Assembly: GCA_910574995.1 (NCBI GenBank)
Contig: CAJTCS010000013.1
Location: forward strand, 2,501-58,430
Source: Oscillospiraceae bacterium
GTDB taxonomy: Bacteria > Bacillota > Clostridia > Oscillospirales > Acutalibacteraceae
Reading direction: 5' to 3'
Length of the DNA stretch: 55,930 nt
Positions 46,034 through 55,930 of this stretch are shown one piece after another (position 1 is the stretch's first letter; each line of letters opens with the position of its first letter). The notes below the pieces were generated by a model. That model saw nothing but the letters and a program-made list of their open reading frames with translations, was not told the origin of the DNA and ran no database searches. A program made the position numbers and the translations under genes.

Positions 46034-46597
46034 ATGAAGACAGTGGGTTTTGCCATGTGCGGCTCTTTCTGCACATTATCGAAAGCCATGGGGCAGATGG
46101 AAGCCCTGCAAAGGGCCTATCGCATTTTACCCATCATGAGCCAGAACACCTATGAAACCGACACCCGCTTTGGCAGGGCCCGGGACTTTATCAAGCGGGC
46201 GGAGGAGATAAGCGGCAGCCCGGTGCTGCATACCATCCCAGAGGCCGAGCCCATCGGGCCCAAAGGCCTGGTGGATGTGATGGCCATATGCCCTTGTACA
46301 GGGAACACTTTGTCCAAGTTGGCTCTGGGCATTACAGACACGCCGGTGACCATGGCGGTGAAGTCGTCTTTGCGCATTGGCATACCCGTGGTGGTGTGCC
46401 TGGCCAGCAACGACGCCCTGGGGGCCTCGGGCCAGAACGCGGCCCGGCTGCTGAACACGAAAAACGTCTATTTTGTGCCCATGGGGCAAGACGACCCGGT
46501 GAAAAAGCCCTTTTCCCTGGTGGCGGATTTCTCCCGCCTGGAAGAGGCCATCGAGGGGGCGCTGGAAGGGCGGCAGGTGCAGCCGGTGTTTTTCTAG
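46034..46597 (+). CDS. dpaB: Dipicolinate synthase subunit B
   Basis: 187-residue flavoprotein-like subunit (SpoVFB). The start is KTVGFAMCGSFCTLSKAM. MAICPCTGNTLSKLALGITD and VVVCLASNDALGASGQNAAR follow, typical of the flavoprotein/decarboxylase fold. AAGAGG lies directly before the ATG. It is 118 bases after dpaA, and no terminator is obvious in the gap, so it is probably the same transcript. Confidence 0.93.
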   Translation: MKTVGFAMCGSFCTLSKAMGQMEALQRAYRILPIMSQNTYETDTRFGRARDFIKRAEEISGSPVLHTIPEAEPIGPKGLVDVMAICPCTGNTLSKLALGITDTPVTMAVKSSLRIGIPVVVCLASNDALGASGQNAARLLNTKNVYFVPMGQDDPVKKPFSLVADFSRLEEAIEGALEGRQVQPVFF

Positions 46598-46626
46598 GGA
46601 GGCTGGTTTGGTTAAAAATTTGGCGG

Positions 46627-46659
46627 GACGGGCGCTTCATGGCGGATGAGGCGCCCGTC
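46627..46659 (+). terminator. Strong hairpin after dpaB
   Basis: Stem GACGGGCGCTTCAT / ATGAGGCGCCCGTC (14 pairs, one wobble), loop GGCGG, about 30 bases after the dpaB stop. Only two T follow, so termination is likely but not textbook. Confidence 0.5.
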
Positions 46660-46732
46660 TTACGCGGCCTTTGGACAAGCCGGAGGCAGGGGGGACGCAG
46701 GGCAAAATACCCGCCCATTGGTGAAAATGGTG

Positions 46733-46761
46733 TTTACAAACCGGGCGGTTTGGGGTATCAT
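46733..46761 (+). promoter_or_regulatory. Sigma-A-like promoter of zinc-ribbon gene
   Basis: TTTACA (46733-46738), 17-base spacer, TATCAT (46756-46761), 37 bases before the ATG. Confidence 0.6.
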
Positions 46762-46798
46762 TAGAAAATACGAAAGAAAGGCGAAAGGGGGGAAGGGC

Positions 46799-47269
46799 AT
46801 GCTCGTCTGCAACAAGTGCCACAGCCTGTGCGGGGATTCCGCCATGCGGTGCCCGAATTGCAAAAGCAACAAGCTGCGGGAAGCGGCCGGGGAAGACTAT
46901 GTGTTCCTGCGCCGGGCCGACCTGTATACAGCCCAGCGCCTGCAAGAACTGTTTGCGGAGAAGGGGGTGGCCTGCCGGCTGGAGGAATTTGGCAAGGGGC
47001 AGGCCGGGTATTTCTATGACTGCGAGGTGATGCCCACTGACAAAAGCGTGCTGGTGCGCTATAGGGATCTGCCCGCCGCCAAGGAGCTTTCGGCCCAGGC
47101 GCAGGGGGAACAGGCCCAAGAGCCGGGGGAGGAGTTTCAGGAAATGCCCCGGAAAAAGCGTATTTTCGTGCAGGCTTTGTCTATCATAGCCTTCATGGTC
47201 ATCGTGATGCTCACCGTTTTTGCGGCCGACGGGGCGGCCAACTGGCTAAAGGGCCTTTTAGGCTTGTAA
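46799..47269 (+). CDS. Zinc-ribbon, DUF2007-like membrane protein
   Basis: 156 residues. The N-terminal zinc ribbon is CNKCHSLCGDSAMRCPNC. The middle part (VFLRRADLYTAQRLQELFAE to VLVRYRDLPAAKEL) resembles the DUF2007 putative signal-transducing fold. One C-terminal membrane helix runs about residues 125-147 (VQALSIIAFMVIVMLTVFAA), so the ribbon faces the cytoplasm as a tail-anchored protein. GGGGGGAAGGGC precedes the ATG. Own promoter at 46733-46761. The function is unknown. Confidence 0.78.
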   Translation: MLVCNKCHSLCGDSAMRCPNCKSNKLREAAGEDYVFLRRADLYTAQRLQELFAEKGVACRLEEFGKGQAGYFYDCEVMPTDKSVLVRYRDLPAAKELSAQAQGEQAQEPGEEFQEMPRKKRIFVQALSIIAFMVIVMLTVFAADGAANWLKGLLGL

Positions 47270-47294
47270 CGGGGAAGAAGCGCGATGGGGGCGG

Positions 47295-47461
47295 TTAGGG
47301 CTTGTTTGAAAATAGAGGAAGTGCCGAATTTTTGAGACAAAACGAGGCGGTTTCAAGGCGGAAACCGCAAGACATGCTGTCGCATGTCGAGGACTTCCAA
47401 CACAGAAACCGCCCATTTTGGACAAAAAGATGGTATTTGCGATTTTTCAAACAGGCCCTAA
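47295..47461. mobile_element. MITE-like element with terminal inverted repeats
   Basis: Left end TTAGGGCTTGTTTGAAAAT (47295-47313) and right end ATTTTTCAAACAGGCCCTAA (47442-47461) are inverted repeats with one mismatch and one indel. Inside, GGCGGTTTC (47346-47354) pairs with GAAACCGCC (47405-47413) and the centre GACATGC-TGTC-GCATGTC is a hairpin. TA at both borders would fit a TA target duplication. It is non-coding and lies 61 bases before metY. Confidence 0.7.
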
Positions 47462-47522
47462 GCCCTTAATAAAGAAAAATTAGGAAGAGAATTAAGAAAA
47501 AACTGGAAAGGAAGTCGTCACC

Positions 47523-48803
47523 ATGAAAGAATTTGCAAGAGATACGCTGTGCATCCACGCAGGGTACAAGCCCGGCAACGGGGAGCCCCGGGTCATGCCC
47601 ATTGTACAAAGCACCACCTATACCTATGAAAGCTCGAAGGAGATGGGGGACTTGTTCGACCTGCAGGCCGAGGGCTTCTTCTACACCCGGCTGGGCAACC
47701 CCACCCTGGACTGTGTAGAGCGGAAGATCGCCGCCCTGGAGGGGGGCGTGGGGGCCATGGTCACGTCTTCCGGCCAGGCGGCTTCCCTGATGGCCGTGCT
47801 GAACATCTGTACAGCCGGGCAGCACATGGTGTGTTCCAGCGCCATATATGGGGGCACCTTCAACCTGTTTTATAAAACGCTGAAAGAAATGGGCGTAGAG
47901 GTAACCTTTGTGCCCGCCACCAGCACCCTGGAAGAACTGCGGGCCGCCATGCGGGAGAACACCCGGTGCGTGTTTGCGGAAACCCTTTCCAACCCGGCCC
48001 TGGTAGTGACGGACCTGGAGGTATTTGCACAGGCCGCCCACGGGCAAGGGGTGCCGCTGATTGTAGACAACACCTTCCCCACGCCCATCAACTGCCGGCC
48101 TTTCGAGTTCGGGGCGGATATCGTCGTCCATTCCACCACAAAATATATGGACGGCCATGCCGTGCAGGTGGGGGGCGTGATCGTGGATTCCGGTAAATTC
48201 GACTGGGGCAACGGGAAGTTCCCCGCCCTGACCGAGCCGGACGAGTCCTACCACGGCGTCGTCTATACCAAGCAGTTCGGCCCGGCGGCCTATCTTGCCA
48301 AGGCCCGCTGCCACCTGATGCGCGACCTGGGGGCCCAGGCCGCGCCCATGAACGCCTTCCTGCTGAACCTGGGGCTGGAGACCCTGGCCCTGCGTATGGA
48401 GCGCCACTGCGCCAATGCCCAGAAGGTGGCGGAATACCTGGAAAGCGACCCCCACATCGCCTGGGTGAATTACCCTGGGCTGGAGAGCAGCGAATACCAC
48501 AAGCTGGCGAAGAAGTACCTGCCAGGGGGCTCCTGCGGGGTGGTGTCCTTCGGTATCAAGGGCGGGCGTGAGGCGGCCCAGCGGTTTATGGACAGCCTGG
48601 GGATGGCTTCTGTGGTCACCCACGTGGCAGACCTGCGCACCTGCGTGCTGCACCCGGCCAGCACCACACACCGGCAGCTTTCCGAGAAGCAGCTGCAAGA
48701 GGCCGGGGTGCCGGCGGACCTGATCCGGCTTTCGGTAGGCATTGAAAACCCGGAGGATATCCTGGCCGACCTGCGGCAGGCCATCGCAAAGGCGGCGGGT
48801 TAA
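47523..48803 (+). CDS. metY: O-acetylhomoserine sulfhydrylase
   Basis: 426 residues, PLP-dependent Cys/Met metabolism family. IVQSTTYTYESSKEM, the FFYTRLGNPTLD phosphate/substrate segment, and the PLP lysine in VVHSTTKYMDGH are seen. The 40-residue insert around DWGNGKFPALTEPDESYHGV is characteristic of O-acetylhomoserine sulfhydrylases as opposed to shorter methionine gamma-lyases. It makes homocysteine from O-acetylhomoserine and sulfide. GGAAAGGAAG lies upstream of the ATG. It stands alone; its promoter may lie in or beyond the preceding repeat element. Confidence 0.9.
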   Translation: MKEFARDTLCIHAGYKPGNGEPRVMPIVQSTTYTYESSKEMGDLFDLQAEGFFYTRLGNPTLDCVERKIAALEGGVGAMVTSSGQAASLMAVLNICTAGQHMVCSSAIYGGTFNLFYKTLKEMGVEVTFVPATSTLEELRAAMRENTRCVFAETLSNPALVVTDLEVFAQAAHGQGVPLIVDNTFPTPINCRPFEFGADIVVHSTTKYMDGHAVQVGGVIVDSGKFDWGNGKFPALTEPDESYHGVVYTKQFGPAAYLAKARCHLMRDLGAQAAPMNAFLLNLGLETLALRMERHCANAQKVAEYLESDPHIAWVNYPGLESSEYHKLAKKYLPGGSCGVVSFGIKGGREAAQRFMDSLGMASVVTHVADLRTCVLHPASTTHRQLSEKQLQEAGVPADLIRLSVGIENPEDILADLRQAIAKAAG

Positions 48804-48834
48804 AAAAGGGGGACCGGGGCGCTTGGCGTCCAAG

Positions 48835-48857
48835 GCCGCCCGCCATTGGCGGGCGGC
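48835..48857. terminator. GC-rich hairpin after metY
   Basis: Ten perfect pairs GCCGCCCGCC / GGCGGGCGGC with loop ATT, no T-run. Possible terminator or stabilising 3' structure. Confidence 0.4.
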
Positions 48858-48957
48858 TGCGGCGGGTAAACGCGGGCAGCCATGAAATTATATATAGGGA
48901 AAGGAAGCGGCGCTGGGCAAAGGGCCTTTTGGCGGCCTGGCAGCGCGGTAAGGCATT

Positions 48958-49716
48958 ATGGCAAGGGAACGGTATTTGTTGGACGAGACGGAAGAGCTGA
49001 TACACCAGGGGGACAAGGCCCCGGATACCCCTCAAAACCGCAGGCGGGCCTATTGGAATAACAACAAGCATTTCCTGCTGGGGGGGCTGGCGGTGGCGCT
49101 GGTGCTGGGCAGCTTGCTGTATACTGTGGTGCTGCGCTCTTCGCCGGATTACATGGTGGGGCTGGTCACGGCCTACGCCATGCCGGAGGCGGGGCGCAAG
49201 CAGCTGGAGGAGCTGTTGACCGTATACGCTGACGACCGCAACGGGGATGGGAAAGTGGTGGTAGAGCTGACCGCTTACCCCTTTGTACCAGAGACCAGCG
49301 ACGTGGACCAGTGGCAGTCCTCTATGACCCAGTTTACGGCGGACGCCATCACCAACAGCGTCATGGTCTACCTGTGCGATAAGCCGGCTATGGAGGCCCT
49401 TTCCGGCACGCTTTCCCAGGAATTCGGCGGGTATTTCCAGTATACGGACGGCAAAGCTATGCCCCGTGACGCCACAGACTATGAAAACGCTATGGCGCCT
49501 TGGGCAGAGTTCCAGGGGCTGGCAGGCTTTTCGCCCAATGAGGACCGGCTGAACCTTTGGGACCCCCAGGTGTTTTTAGAGCTGTGCCAAAGCCTGCATG
49601 TGGTGATGCGGGCCGGGGATGTGCCGGCCATCCAGGAAGACCCGGAGGCGGCTGCTTACTACAGTGCCTGCACCGCCTATGTAGAGCGCATCCGGGCGGG
49701 GGAAGCCCAAGGATAA
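48958..49716 (+). CDS. Bitopic membrane protein with EF-hand-like motif, unknown
   Basis: 252 residues. A charged cytoplasmic N-terminus (1-37) and one membrane helix (about 39-59, FLLGGLAVALVLGSLLYTVV) precede an extracytoplasmic domain of about 190 residues. In it DDRNGDGKVVVELTAYPF contains the D-x-N-x-D-G pattern of a calcium loop followed by a beta strand, a combination I have seen in other clostridial hypothetical proteins. There are only two cysteines. No family name can be given. It is 69 bases before yunB, so the two may share a transcript. ATG 48958 has a weak upstream site. Confidence 0.75.
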   Translation: MARERYLLDETEELIHQGDKAPDTPQNRRRAYWNNNKHFLLGGLAVALVLGSLLYTVVLRSSPDYMVGLVTAYAMPEAGRKQLEELLTVYADDRNGDGKVVVELTAYPFVPETSDVDQWQSSMTQFTADAITNSVMVYLCDKPAMEALSGTLSQEFGGYFQYTDGKAMPRDATDYENAMAPWAEFQGLAGFSPNEDRLNLWDPQVFLELCQSLHVVMRAGDVPAIQEDPEAAAYYSACTAYVERIRAGEAQG

Positions 49717-49785
49717 AGGCAGGGCCGCACCGAAACCGCCGTTCCTGCGTAGTATGGCAGAGCCGGATACTGCGGAGGTGGTGTG

Positions 49786-50451
49786 ATGAGAACGGCGAGA
49801 CGCAGGCTGCCCCGAAGCAGGGCGGCCGGCAAGCGGCTGCGCTGGCTGCTGCTGGCAGCGGCAGTGGCCGGGCTGGTGTGCATATGCTGCGAGCAGGGGC
49901 TTTCTTCCTTGTCGGAAGAGCTGACCCAGGAGGCCGCCAGGGGATATGTGCTGGAAAAGGTGCACCAGGCGGTGGATGCGGAGCTGGAAAATGGGGAAGG
50001 CTCTTACATAACCGTAGAACGTGACAAGGAAGGGCAGGTTACCGGGGTGGTGGCGGACACGGCCGGGCTGAACCGGCTGAAGGCCGGTATCCTGGAACGA
50101 CTGGGCCGGGAGCTTAACGGCAGGGCCCGGGTGGGGGTGCCTGTTGGCAGCCTGACCCCGATAGCCCTGTTGAACGGCCGGGGGTTCCCTGTGCCGGTGG
50201 CCATGCAATTCGAGGGCTCGGCAGACCTGTACTTTGAGACGGAGTTCCTCTCCGCCGGGGTAAACCAAAGCCTGTACCGGCTGACCATGCGGGTAGAGGC
50301 CCAGGCCTATTCCCAGTCCCGGCGGTTTTCGGCCCAGGTGGCGGAGGCCTCGGAGACGGTGCTGGCAGAGACGGTGGTGGTGGGCGGCAACGTCCCGCTG
50401 CAGCTATACCGTGAAGACCGCTTCCCCGCCCAGGCAAAGGGGGCGGGGTAA
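49786..50451 (+). CDS. yunB: Sporulation protein YunB
   Basis: 221 residues. An Arg-rich N-terminus and one membrane helix (about 20-37) precede an outside domain with SYITVERDKEGQVTGVVADT, RVGVPVGSLTPIALLNGRGF and VPVAMQFEGSADLYFETEFL, which are the conserved YunB blocks. In Bacillus YunB belongs to the mother-cell sigma-E regulon and helps spore formation. ATG 49786 is chosen with GGAGG seven bases upstream. No sporulation promoter was recognised in the 69-base gap. Confidence 0.9.
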   Translation: MRTARRRLPRSRAAGKRLRWLLLAAAVAGLVCICCEQGLSSLSEELTQEAARGYVLEKVHQAVDAELENGEGSYITVERDKEGQVTGVVADTAGLNRLKAGILERLGRELNGRARVGVPVGSLTPIALLNGRGFPVPVAMQFEGSADLYFETEFLSAGVNQSLYRLTMRVEAQAYSQSRRFSAQVAEASETVLAETVVVGGNVPLQLYREDRFPAQAKGAG

Positions 50452-50516
50452 GCGCCCTAGGCGGGCGGCGGATCATACGCGGCGGCGGCAAAGGCGCGGG
50501 CAGGAAGGTTTTGTAG

Positions 50517-52646
<2,130 letters not shown>

Positions 52647-52742
52647 GCACGGCGTGCGCTGGAAGGACGGCAGGGCCCGGCGGGAAGCAGGAAAAGGCCG
52701 GTGGGCATAGGGGCCCTGGATAAAGAAAGGCAGGGAGCAGAC

Positions 52743-54002
52743 ATGAAATGCACGGCGGAAAAGCTGTACGGCGGGAATTGGGAAAAGGAGCAGGCCCGCT
52801 ACCGGGAGATACGAAGGGGCTTCGAGGCGTTCTTTGGAGACCCGGCCGGGGCAAGCTATTTCAGCGCCCCAGGCCGCACGGAGATTGGCGGGAACCATAC
52901 CGACCACAACCATGGGCGGGTGGTGGCCGCGGCCATCGACCTGGATATTGTGGGCATGGCCAAGAAAAACGGCACAAACGTTATCCGGCTGAAATCGGTG
53001 GAATACGACCGGGTGGACGAGGTGGATATACGCCAGCTGGCCCCAGACCGTGAAGATTACGGTTCCCGCTCTTTGATACGGGGCATATGCGCCCGGTGCA
53101 AGGAATTGGGCTACGAGATCGGCGGGTTCGACTGCTACACAAAAACGAAGGTGCTGAAGGGCTCGGGGCTTTCCAGTTCGGCTGCCTTTGAAATTTTGGT
53201 GGTAACGGTGGTCAGCTGCCTGTTCAACGGCGGCCGGATAGACCCGGTAGAGGCGGCGATGATCGCCCAATATGCCGAAAACGTATACTTTGGCAAGCCT
53301 TGCGGGCTGCTGGACCAGATGGCGGCTTCGGTGGGCGGGGTGACGGCCATGGATTTCCGGGACCCCCAAAGGCCGGCCATTGCCAAAAAGGCGCTGGACC
53401 TGGGGGCCTATGGCTATGCCCTGTGCGTGGTGGACACCGGCGGGAACCACGCGGACCTGACAGACGAATACGCGGCCATCCCGGCGGAGATGAAACGGGT
53501 GGCGGCATATTTTGGCAAAGAGGTCTTACGGGAGGTGGACCCGGCTGCATTTTACAAGAACATAGGCCCGCTGCGGGCCCGCCTGGGGGACAGGCCCATT
53601 TTGCGGGCCATGCATTTCTTTGACGACGACCGCCTGGCATCCGGGGAAGCGGAGGCCTTAGAACAGGGCGATTTCGAGGGCTTCCTCCAAATGGTGCAGG
53701 CGTCCGGGCGGTCTTCGCTGATGCGGCTGCAGAACGTATTTGCCAGCAGCGCGCCCCAAGAGCAGGGTATCACCTTGGCGCTGGCCGTGGCGGAGTCCCT
53801 TTTGCAGGGCCGGGGGGCCTGCCGGGTACACGGCGGGGGATTTGCGGGCACCATGCAGGCCTATGTGCCCCTGGATTTACTGGGAGAATACCGGACGGGC
53901 ATGGAGGCCGTGTTCGGCCCGGGGTGCTGCCATGTGCTGTCCGTACGGGACGTGGGGGGCGTAGAGGTTGAGCCGCCCCTTGCGGAAACAGTGGAAATGT
54001 GA
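52743..54002 (+). CDS. galK: Galactokinase-family GHMP kinase
   Basis: 419 residues. The galactokinase signature is SAPGRTEIGGNHTDHNHGRV. The ATP loop is LKGSGLSSSAAFEILV and motif 3 is VHGGGFAGTMQAYVPLDL, all in the right order. The canonical GRVNLIGEHTDY is changed to GRTEIGGNHTDH, a variant I associate with clostridial members; galactose is the likely but unproven sugar. No galT, galE or transporter is nearby. GGGAG lies before the ATG. Confidence 0.85.
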   Translation: MKCTAEKLYGGNWEKEQARYREIRRGFEAFFGDPAGASYFSAPGRTEIGGNHTDHNHGRVVAAAIDLDIVGMAKKNGTNVIRLKSVEYDRVDEVDIRQLAPDREDYGSRSLIRGICARCKELGYEIGGFDCYTKTKVLKGSGLSSSAAFEILVVTVVSCLFNGGRIDPVEAAMIAQYAENVYFGKPCGLLDQMAASVGGVTAMDFRDPQRPAIAKKALDLGAYGYALCVVDTGGNHADLTDEYAAIPAEMKRVAAYFGKEVLREVDPAAFYKNIGPLRARLGDRPILRAMHFFDDDRLASGEAEALEQGDFEGFLQMVQASGRSSLMRLQNVFASSAPQEQGITLALAVAESLLQGRGACRVHGGGFAGTMQAYVPLDLLGEYRTGMEAVFGPGCCHVLSVRDVGGVEVEPPLAETVEM

Positions 54003-54008
54003 TACAAT
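53980..54008 (+). promoter_or_regulatory. Promoter for miaB inside galK end
   Basis: TTGCGG (53980-53985), 17-base spacer, TACAAT (54003-54008), straddling the galK stop and about 85 bases before the miaB start. Confidence 0.55.
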
Positions 54009-54092
54009 ATCAAGAAATATACGCGTAAAGGCGGGGTGCCTGGGGGGCCTGGGCCCAAGGGCCCGCGCCGCCGTAAAAGGAGTGTACAGCCG

Positions 54093-55493
54093 GTGGATAC
54101 CACATCGTCTTCCCAACTGCGGCCAGCCATGGGGCGGGTTGCGGAAATCATGAAAAGCCGGGCCAGGGGGCGCGACCCTCTGGCCTATGTGCGTACCTAT
54201 GGCTGCCAGCAGAACGTGGCCGACGGGGAGAAGATCAAGGGGCTGCTGGCCGAGATGGGCTTTTCGTTTACAGAGGGCCCGGAGGACGCGGATTTGATTT
54301 TATTCAACACCTGTGCCGTGCGGGAGCATGCCGAGGACCGGGTGTTCGGCAACATAGGCGCCCTGAAGCATGTGAAGCGGCGGCGCCCGGGCACGGTTAT
54401 CGGCGTGTGCGGCTGTATGGCCGAGCAAAGCCATGTGGCGCAGCGGCTGCAAAAAAGCTTCCCCTTTGTGGACATGGTGTTCGGCACCGGGGCCATCCAC
54501 AGGCTGCCAGAGCTGTTGTGCGTGGTGCTGGAAGAAAACAGGCGGGCCTTTTTGCAGGGCTGCCAAGAGCAGGCCCGGCTGGAGGGCCTGCCCATCCGCC
54601 GGGATGGGGAAAGCCGGGCCTGGGTGACGGCCATGTATGGCTGCGACAATTTCTGCTCGTATTGCATTGTGCCCTATGTGCGGGGCCGGGAGAAAAGCCG
54701 GGAGCCCGAGGCTGTCCTGCAAGAGTGCCGGGAGCTGGTGGGGGCGGGGTATAAAGAGATCACCCTGCTGGGGCAGAACGTGAACTCTTACGGCAAGGGG
54801 CTGGACAGGTCGGCAAATTTTGCCGGCCTGCTACGGGAATTGGACAAGATAGAAGGGGACTACCGCATCCGTTTTATGACCTCCCATCCCAAGGACGCTT
54901 CGGAAGAGCTGTTCCAGGTGATGGCGGAAAGCCGGCACATCCCCCACCACATCCACCTGCCCTTCCAGTCTGGGAACGACCGGATATTGGGGGAGATGAA
55001 CCGCCGCTATACCCGGGAAAAATACCTGTCGCTGATACGTACCGCCCGGGCGCTAATGCCGGACGTCACCTTTACTTCCGACGTGATCGTGGGCTTCCCT
55101 GGTGAGACCTACGAGGAGTTCCGGGATACCCTGTCTTTGGTGGAAGAGGTGGGGTTTGTAAACCTGTTTACCTTCATCTATTCCCCCCGGGTGGGGACGA
55201 AAGCGGCGTCTATGCCAGACCCGGTGAGCCACGAGGAGAAGACCCGGTGGTTCGCAGAGCTTTTGCGGGTGCAGGAGGGCATTGCGGCGGCAAACTGCCA
55301 AAAGCTGGTGGGCACCCGGCAGCGGGTGCTGGTGGAAAACCAAAACAGGAAGAACGGGCTTTTACAGGGGCGCACCCTGGGCAGCCTGGTGGTAGATTTC
55401 CCGGGAGGGCCGGGGCAGGTAGGGCAGTTTGCCGATGTGGAGGTTACGGAAGCCAGGGGCTGGAGCCTGCGGGGCGTGGAAACAGAAGGATAG
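54093..55493 (+). CDS. miaB: tRNA 2-methylthio-N6-dimethylallyladenosine synthase
   Basis: 466 residues. Methylthiotransferase layout: N-terminal UPF0004 domain with cysteines in RTYGCQQN, FNTCAVRE and GVCGCMAEQ; radical SAM domain with CDNFCSYCIVPY (C-x3-C-x2-C); and a C-terminal TRAM domain. Adds a methylthio group to i6A37 of tRNA. GTG 54093 is chosen because AAAAGGAG (54075-54082) lies ten bases upstream; the frame is open to 54036 but that part is low-complexity Gly/Pro/Arg. Confidence 0.95.
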   Translation: MDTTSSSQLRPAMGRVAEIMKSRARGRDPLAYVRTYGCQQNVADGEKIKGLLAEMGFSFTEGPEDADLILFNTCAVREHAEDRVFGNIGALKHVKRRRPGTVIGVCGCMAEQSHVAQRLQKSFPFVDMVFGTGAIHRLPELLCVVLEENRRAFLQGCQEQARLEGLPIRRDGESRAWVTAMYGCDNFCSYCIVPYVRGREKSREPEAVLQECRELVGAGYKEITLLGQNVNSYGKGLDRSANFAGLLRELDKIEGDYRIRFMTSHPKDASEELFQVMAESRHIPHHIHLPFQSGNDRILGEMNRRYTREKYLSLIRTARALMPDVTFTSDVIVGFPGETYEEFRDTLSLVEEVGFVNLFTFIYSPRVGTKAASMPDPVSHEEKTRWFAELLRVQEGIAAANCQKLVGTRQRVLVENQNRKNGLLQGRTLGSLVVDFPGGPGQVGQFADVEVTEARGWSLRGVETEG

Positions 55494-55510
55494 AAGGGGG
55501 AAATTTGTAA

Positions 55511-55696
55511 ATGTTTGGGAAGCAGAAGCGTTTTCAAGAGGTATCCTGCGAGAGCTGCGCGTGGGGTACGCTGCGGGTTTTGGTGGACACGGAGACCGGG
55601 GTGCAGTATCTGTGCGGGTGCAGCGCGGGCGAAGGCCCCAGCGCCATCACCCCGCTGCTGGATGAGAAGGGGCACGTGATGATCGACCGGGAATAG
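55511..55696 (+). CDS. Small DUF6440-like protein
   Basis: 61 residues. The pattern KRFQEVSCESC, then RVLVDTETGVQYLCGC, then ITPLLDEKGHVMIDRE, matches my recollection of the DUF6440 family (VDKETGVNYL ... LTPLLDxxGKP), although four cysteines here are additional. Cytoplasmic, function unknown. It starts 18 bases after miaB with a GGGGGAAATTTGTAA spacer, so it may be co-transcribed. Confidence 0.7.
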   Translation: MFGKQKRFQEVSCESCAWGTLRVLVDTETGVQYLCGCSAGEGPSAITPLLDEKGHVMIDRE

Positions 55697-55718
55697 CCGG
55701 GAAGCTCGTATTTGACGC

Positions 55719-55824
55719 GCGGCGTCCCCGGCCCGCCCGCCGCCGCTGCGCGGCGGGGAAAGGGGAGGGCCCCTTTCCCGGTTTGGCCTTTGGCCAGACC
55801 CGGCGGGCGGGCCGGGGACGCCGC
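55719..55824. repeat. Cloverleaf-forming GC-rich inverted repeat
   Basis: Perfect 23-bp arms 55719-55741 and 55802-55824 enclose three further hairpins: CGCCGC/GCGGCG (55741-55755), GGGAAAGGGG/CCCCTTTCCC (55756-55779) and GGTTTGGCC/GGCCAGACC (55780-55800, one wobble). It fills most of the 148-base gap before the last gene. Non-coding. Confidence 0.88.
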
Positions 55825-55844
55825 CAGGGAAAAGGAAGGGGACA

Positions 55845-55930
55845 ATGACGGTTTTGCTGCTGAACATGAGCCCGAAGGGTTACGGGGCCACCCAGGAGAT
55901 CCTGAAAACCTTGCAAGCGGCGGCCCCCAA
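55845..55930 (+). CDS. Flavodoxin-like NAD(P)H-dependent oxidoreductase, 3' truncated
   Basis: The first 28 codons before the window edge read TVLLLNMSPKGYGATQEILK, the LLxxSPRxxGxT phosphate-binding opening of NADPH-dependent FMN reductase/flavodoxin-like proteins. GGAAGGGG lies before the ATG. Length and substrate cannot be judged. Confidence 0.7.
   Translation, partial: MTVLLLNMSPKGYGATQEILKTLQAAAP

Overview
The window looks like a G+C-rich chromosomal segment from a spore-forming Bacillota of class Clostridia, probably close to the Oscillospirales/Ruminococcaceae. That placement is inferred from gene content and is not a database result. The supporting evidence is both dipicolinate synthase subunits, a YunB-type sporulation protein, a T-box leader, an L20-type infC leader, the gene order rnc-smc-ftsY and yhbY-nadD-yqeK-rsfS-leuS, and strong Shine-Dalgarno sites with sigma-A promoters. 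No phage, plasmid, CRISPR array or complete insertion sequence was seen. Most genes are core housekeeping genes on the + strand.

Layout. 1-2662: 3' four fifths of a 23S rRNA, then tRNA-Lys, tRNA-Glu and tRNA-Asn and a terminator, with no 5S in between. 2681-9419 (minus strand): a Dlt-like envelope-esterification operon in the order MBOAT, SGNH/DltD-like, adenylation enzyme, carrier protein, with its own promoter and long leader, and behind it an acyltransferase-3 gene coupled to a PHP phosphoesterase. 9627-11344: a three-gene module of secreted Ca-binding-like Gly/His-rich protein, ECF sigma factor and RsgI-like membrane anti-sigma factor. 11538-16786: single-chain FGAM synthase and an atypical PRPP synthetase. 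16845-19270: Cys T-box, cysE, cysS. 19305-20855: promoter, L20 leader, infC (ATT start), rpmI, rplT. 20873-26633: SpoU methyltransferase, dprA, topA, and a frameshifted trmFO. 26742-35415: plsX, rnc, radical SAM protein, GNAT, smc, VanZ-like, ftsY. 35554-41340: rdgB, small membrane protein, yhbY, nadD, yqeK, rsfS, Ada-like zinc protein, leuS.

41341-47522: a palindrome-rich spacer, then a minus-strand copper operon (csoR, a possible small ORF, copA fused in frame to a CopZ domain) whose CsoR-type operator fills the promoter spacer. Divergent from it is dpaA-dpaB behind a sigma-K-like promoter, followed by a zinc-ribbon membrane protein and a MITE-like 165-bp element. 47523-55930: metY, an unknown membrane protein, yunB, ligA, galactokinase-family gene, miaB, a DUF6440-like gene, a striking cloverleaf-forming repeat, and the first codons of a flavodoxin-like oxidoreductase cut by the window edge.

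The best candidates for under-described biology are: the ECF/RsgI/EF-hand-like secreted-protein module; the CopA-CopZ fusion with an internal ribosome-binding site; the rearranged Dlt-like operon; the duplicated acidic C-terminal tail of FtsY; the trmFO single-base frameshift in a T-run; and three structured non-coding elements (41529-41590, 47295-47461, 55719-55824). All calls come from reading the sequence. No similarity search or folding program was run.
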